Of a stretch of 33,953 bases of DNA, positions 31,697 through 33,953 are shown one piece after another. The notes beneath the pieces were generated by a model, which was not told the origin of the DNA, searched no databases, and saw only the letters and a program-made list of their open reading frames with translations. The stretch's first letter is position 1. Every line of letters starts with the position of its first letter. The stretch is from Planctomycetota bacterium (lineage in GTDB: Bacteria; Planctomycetota; JAJSAM01; JAKLKS01), in contig JAKLKS010000014.1 in assembly GCA_023150535.1 (NCBI GenBank), forward strand, positions 1 through 33,953, in the 5' to 3' direction. The position numbers were made by a program, and so were the translations under genes.

Positions 31697-32092
31697 CTAT
31701 TTGGCTGCAGGTTTCCGCGCAGCTCGCTTCGCGGCGAGCACTTCACGGGCCTTCGCCAGGCCGGCGAGCACCTTCGCTGACACTCTCCTCATCCTCTTCG
31801 CCGGGCCGGCCTTGGCGGCCTTCCGGCCCTTGGCACGCTTGCCCCGCTGCTGGTCGACGTACCACTGGGGTGGGCGGCCCCGGCCCCCGGGCTTCCAGGT
31901 CCCGCGCTTCCTTCCCTTGGCTCCCGTGCGGCCCGCTCTCCTTCCGGCCCCGCCTAGGGCGGCGATGGCCCCGTCAAGGGAGTCCATCTGGCCCTTCCAG
32001 CCGGCGATGGACTGCTCGGCCTGGGCGACCTTGCCCTCCAGCTTGCCCCGCTGCTTCTGCAGCATGCGGATGACCTGGGAGTTGGCGGCCAT
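31697..32092 (-). CDS. H-NS/histone-like nucleoid protein
   Basis: A 131-residue protein from ATG 32092 with GGAGGT upstream. The N-terminal part is a coiled coil (QVIRMLQKQRGKLEGKVAQAEQSIAGWKGQMDSLDGAIAAL). The centre holds GTWKPGGRGRPPQWYVDQQ, like the H-NS C-terminal DNA-binding loop with an AT-hook-type GRGRP core. The Lys/Ala-rich end (RKAAKAGPAKRMRRVSAKVLAGLAK) resembles histone H1. Such proteins coat DNA and silence or protect acquired genes, and mobile elements often carry their own. The start in the track (32284) is unsupported. The gene points toward the small basic gene. Confidence 0.65.
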   Translation of the reverse strand: MAANSQVIRMLQKQRGKLEGKVAQAEQSIAGWKGQMDSLDGAIAALGGAGRRAGRTGAKGRKRGTWKPGGRGRPPQWYVDQQRGKRAKGRKAAKAGPAKRMRRVSAKVLAGLAKAREVLAAKRAARKPAAK

Positions 32093-32204
32093 GGGACCTC
32101 CGGGGTGGTGAACGAGTGCCTGTCTCTGGAGGGGAGACGGTACCACTCGAAACGGTGCGGTTCGCCGGTGGAAATCGCCCGCTGCACCCCGTGTCCTCTC
32201 TGGG

Positions 32205-32858
32205 CTACCCGAGCACCTGGAGCAGGAAGCCGAGTAGCGAGCACACGGTCGCGGTGATCCCGAGCGCCCAAGCCCATGGCTCATGCCGCTGGATGAACGT
32301 CCGGACCGTGAACTCCGCCGTGGTCGTTGTCGAGACCCACACCTCCCCGTTGAAGTACGTCAGCACGAAGTGCATCCAGTGCGTCCCAGGACGGACGGAC
32401 TTCCTCGTGGCCAAGTTCACGAGGACCGGTGGGTTCCTCTGAACGGTCTCCGCCAGGACCTGGGGGACCGGAGACGGCGCGACTCCCGGTCTGTCGGAGA
32501 ACATGGACAGCCTCTCACCGCTAGCGTCTGCGGGGGTTGCTGCGACAAGCACGAGAGTGAAGCCATTCTCGTCGGGATGGCGAGGATCCCCGCCGAAGTA
32601 GGCTGTGGTTCCCTCGACGACGATCCCAGAAGTGACTGTGCTCTTGCCGAACTCAACGAACTCAGGCGAGGGGTAGAAGACGAGCTTGGGCCCGTCGATC
32701 ATGCCGTAGCCGGACACGAAGACCTCCACGCGAACCTCGTCGCCCGGGTCGAGAACGTTGGGCCGAGCGCGAACCGCCAGTGAGTACGCGCCAGGCTTCT
32801 CCGCGTTGATCCCCTTGCGGGTCTTCCCCTGCGATCCGACAGGTGACTGTCCAATCAT
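32205..32858 (-). CDS. Tail-anchored hypothetical protein
   Basis: A 217-residue protein with GAGGAGGG before ATG 32858. Residues 1-190 are beta-rich (YSLAVRARPNVLDPGDEVRVEVFVSGYG, PKLVFYPSPEFVEFGKSTV, HWMHFVLTYFNGEVWVSTT), resembling an immunoglobulin-like fold. There is no signal peptide. The last 24 residues form one membrane helix (WAWALGITATVCSLLGFLLQVLG), making it a C-terminally anchored protein with a cytoplasmic domain. The family is unknown. It is similar in layout to membrane-tethered effectors or sensors. Confidence 0.65.
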   Translation of the reverse strand: MIGQSPVGSQGKTRKGINAEKPGAYSLAVRARPNVLDPGDEVRVEVFVSGYGMIDGPKLVFYPSPEFVEFGKSTVTSGIVVEGTTAYFGGDPRHPDENGFTLVLVAATPADASGERLSMFSDRPGVAPSPVPQVLAETVQRNPPVLVNLATRKSVRPGTHWMHFVLTYFNGEVWVSTTTTAEFTVRTFIQRHEPWAWALGITATVCSLLGFLLQVLG

Positions 32859-33099
32859 CGTGCCCTCCTCGGTCGGATACTACCTCGGCGGAGGGCCTGT
32901 TATCGGAGGCGCACGCGGTTGCGACCGGCTACCGGGTAGCCGCGCGCCCCTTGGTCCTGCGCGCGATGACCCCCGCCATCACCTTCACCGGGTCCTCCTT
33001 GGGCTCGTAGACTTGGAGCAGCCGGAGCAGGGCCCCAGGTTCACGCCCCTGAGCTTGGCCCTGAGACCCGGCGAGCCCATATAACAGGAAAGGGGCTCG
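32859..33099. other. Intergenic region with hairpin and promoter
   Basis: This 240-bp spacer has a perfect hairpin CGGCTAC-CGG-GTAGCCG (32926-32942) without a T-tract, and a TATAAC -10 (33080-33085) for the rightward gene. A minus frame here (ending 32929) has a protein-like stretch (LLQVYEPKEDPVKVMAGVIARR) but no plausible start, and may be a gene remnant. Confidence 0.4.
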
Positions 33100-33930
33100 G
33101 TGACAGGGGGGGGCGTTACCGCCACTCCCTCTGCCACTTTGCCCCTGCAATCCTGTTGGACCGACCATGGGGAGTATACAACTCCCGAGGACGGGAGGCC
33201 AATCCAAGTGCGGTTTCCAGTTGTGACGGACTGGGACGCTTGGGGCGTCCCCGAGGGGCTGCCTCGGTACTTCGTGCTGGTGTGGGAGGAGATGCTCGAC
33301 TCGGAGACCCTCGACACCTGGCAGGTTCGCACCCTGAACACGCGCCTCGCCATCGATGAGCTCAATGCTGCCGTCGAGACTGCGCTTCGGTACGACGTCT
33401 ATCGTCGCCACGTGGCGGTCATCCTGCAGGAGACCTATGAGGTAGCTCGGGTGGACACCGTCGTGAAGAGGTCCCATCCCATGCTACTGAAGTTCCTGGC
33501 TCCCTTTGTCAACGCCAAGCCGCGCGACATTGACCTCGGGGCTCTACGGAAGCGGGTGCACGTAGGCCGCGAGATGCTGAGAGACTACTGGTCTGAGTGC
33601 GTGGCTCTCCTGAAGGAGTCCCTCCGAGGAGAAGCGAAGGAGAAGCGGCTCGTCTGGGAACTGGCCCACACGATTGGGAGCGATGCTTGCGGCCGCGGAA
33701 TGTCGCCAGGGCACCTGAAGTTGTTGGGGGGTGGCCTGAAGACTCCCGGCTCCGACTTCGCGCAGCGCGTAGATGTGCTTCTCGCTGCTTGTTCGAGTGC
33801 ACCGCTGTCCTACACCTGCGTCATGGCGCTTCCGCCAATGAGAGAAGCAAGGGTGGGAGCTCTTGACTCCGACACATGCTCTGCTGAAAGGGTCATGCCG
33901 CCGCTCCGAGGAGCATCAGGTTGTGCGTGA
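33100..33930 (+). CDS. Hypothetical protein at right edge
   Basis: A 276-residue protein starting with GTG, behind AGGAAAGGGG and a TATAAC -10. The N-terminal part is beta-rich (RPIQVRFPVVTDWDAWGVPEGLPRYFVLVWEEML), the middle is helical (ELNAAVETALRYDVYRRHVAVILQETYEVARV; ALRKRVHVGREMLRDYWSECVALLKESL), and the last 40 residues are low in structure. I recognise no domain and see no catalytic motif. GC is lower than in the backbone genes, like the PIN and HEPN genes, so it may be cargo. Only 23 bases remain after the stop. Confidence 0.6.
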   Translation: MTGGGVTATPSATLPLQSCWTDHGEYTTPEDGRPIQVRFPVVTDWDAWGVPEGLPRYFVLVWEEMLDSETLDTWQVRTLNTRLAIDELNAAVETALRYDVYRRHVAVILQETYEVARVDTVVKRSHPMLLKFLAPFVNAKPRDIDLGALRKRVHVGREMLRDYWSECVALLKESLRGEAKEKRLVWELAHTIGSDACGRGMSPGHLKLLGGGLKTPGSDFAQRVDVLLAACSSAPLSYTCVMALPPMREARVGALDSDTCSAERVMPPLRGASGCA

Positions 33931-33953
33931 GGACCTTGAGGAGGCACTCGCGC

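Noticed and set aside
32929-33477. 182-residue minus-strand ORF
   Set aside because: Most of it is antisense to the gene at 33100. Only the last 40 or so codons look protein-like and they lack a start, so at most a remnant.

Overview
The window looks like the left part of an integrated mobile element (genomic island, ICE or integrative plasmid) in a very GC-rich bacterium (roughly 65-70% G+C by eye). I cannot name the host. The Ig-like/carboxypeptidase-regulatory protein, the strong AGGAGG ribosome sites and the GC content would suit Planctomycetota, Myxococcota or a similar phylum, but this is a weak inference. A run of G at positions 1-26 is probably a contig-end or sequencing artefact. It is followed by part of a minus-strand chromosomal gene and a complete tRNA-Asp(GTC).

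Left module (1-6.9 kb): next to the tRNA lie a tyrosine integrase, two overlapping small helix-turn-helix (excisionase-type) genes and a group-II-intron-like reverse transcriptase. No intron RNA is visible around the RT. All of these read leftwards, with an unrecognised Cys/His-containing protein upstream of the RT. A second Cys-rich protein of unknown function diverges from a small unknown gene at about 6.9 kb.

Cargo module (7.4-20.2 kb): an AbiEi/AbiEii type IV toxin-antitoxin pair comes first, with a promoter and operator-like inverted repeat at its start. Next is a 1693-residue fusion that appears to contain four GT-A glycosyltransferase-like domains, a kinase-like fold and a SAM methyltransferase, followed by a LOG-like gene. 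After these come a Fe-S PD-(D/E)XK nuclease, a PIN protein, a HEPN plus zinc-ribbon protein, a DUF2325-like protein that may start at ATC, and a P-loop kinase whose 3' end runs into the neighbouring gene.

Backbone and cargo (17.3-33.9 kb): minus-strand genes with strong ribosome sites look like element maintenance functions: a small Gly/Asn-linker protein, a DUF932 protein, a 43-residue membrane peptide, RadC, and a histone/H-NS-like protein. Plus-strand cargo includes a GIY-YIG / PD-(D/E)XK / unknown three-gene operon and a carboxypeptidase-regulatory-like protein. A second PIN protein reads leftwards.

The most striking gene (26458-28839, minus) encodes a 793-residue protein with the D-x-D-G-D catalytic motif. 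Its order of conserved blocks resembles the cellular RNA-dependent RNA polymerase / QDE-1 / YonO family of two-barrel polymerases. It sits behind a small gene and between long hairpins. With the RT, the HEPN protein and two PIN proteins, the element is unusually rich in proteins expected to make or cut RNA. Whether they form one system is a hypothesis.
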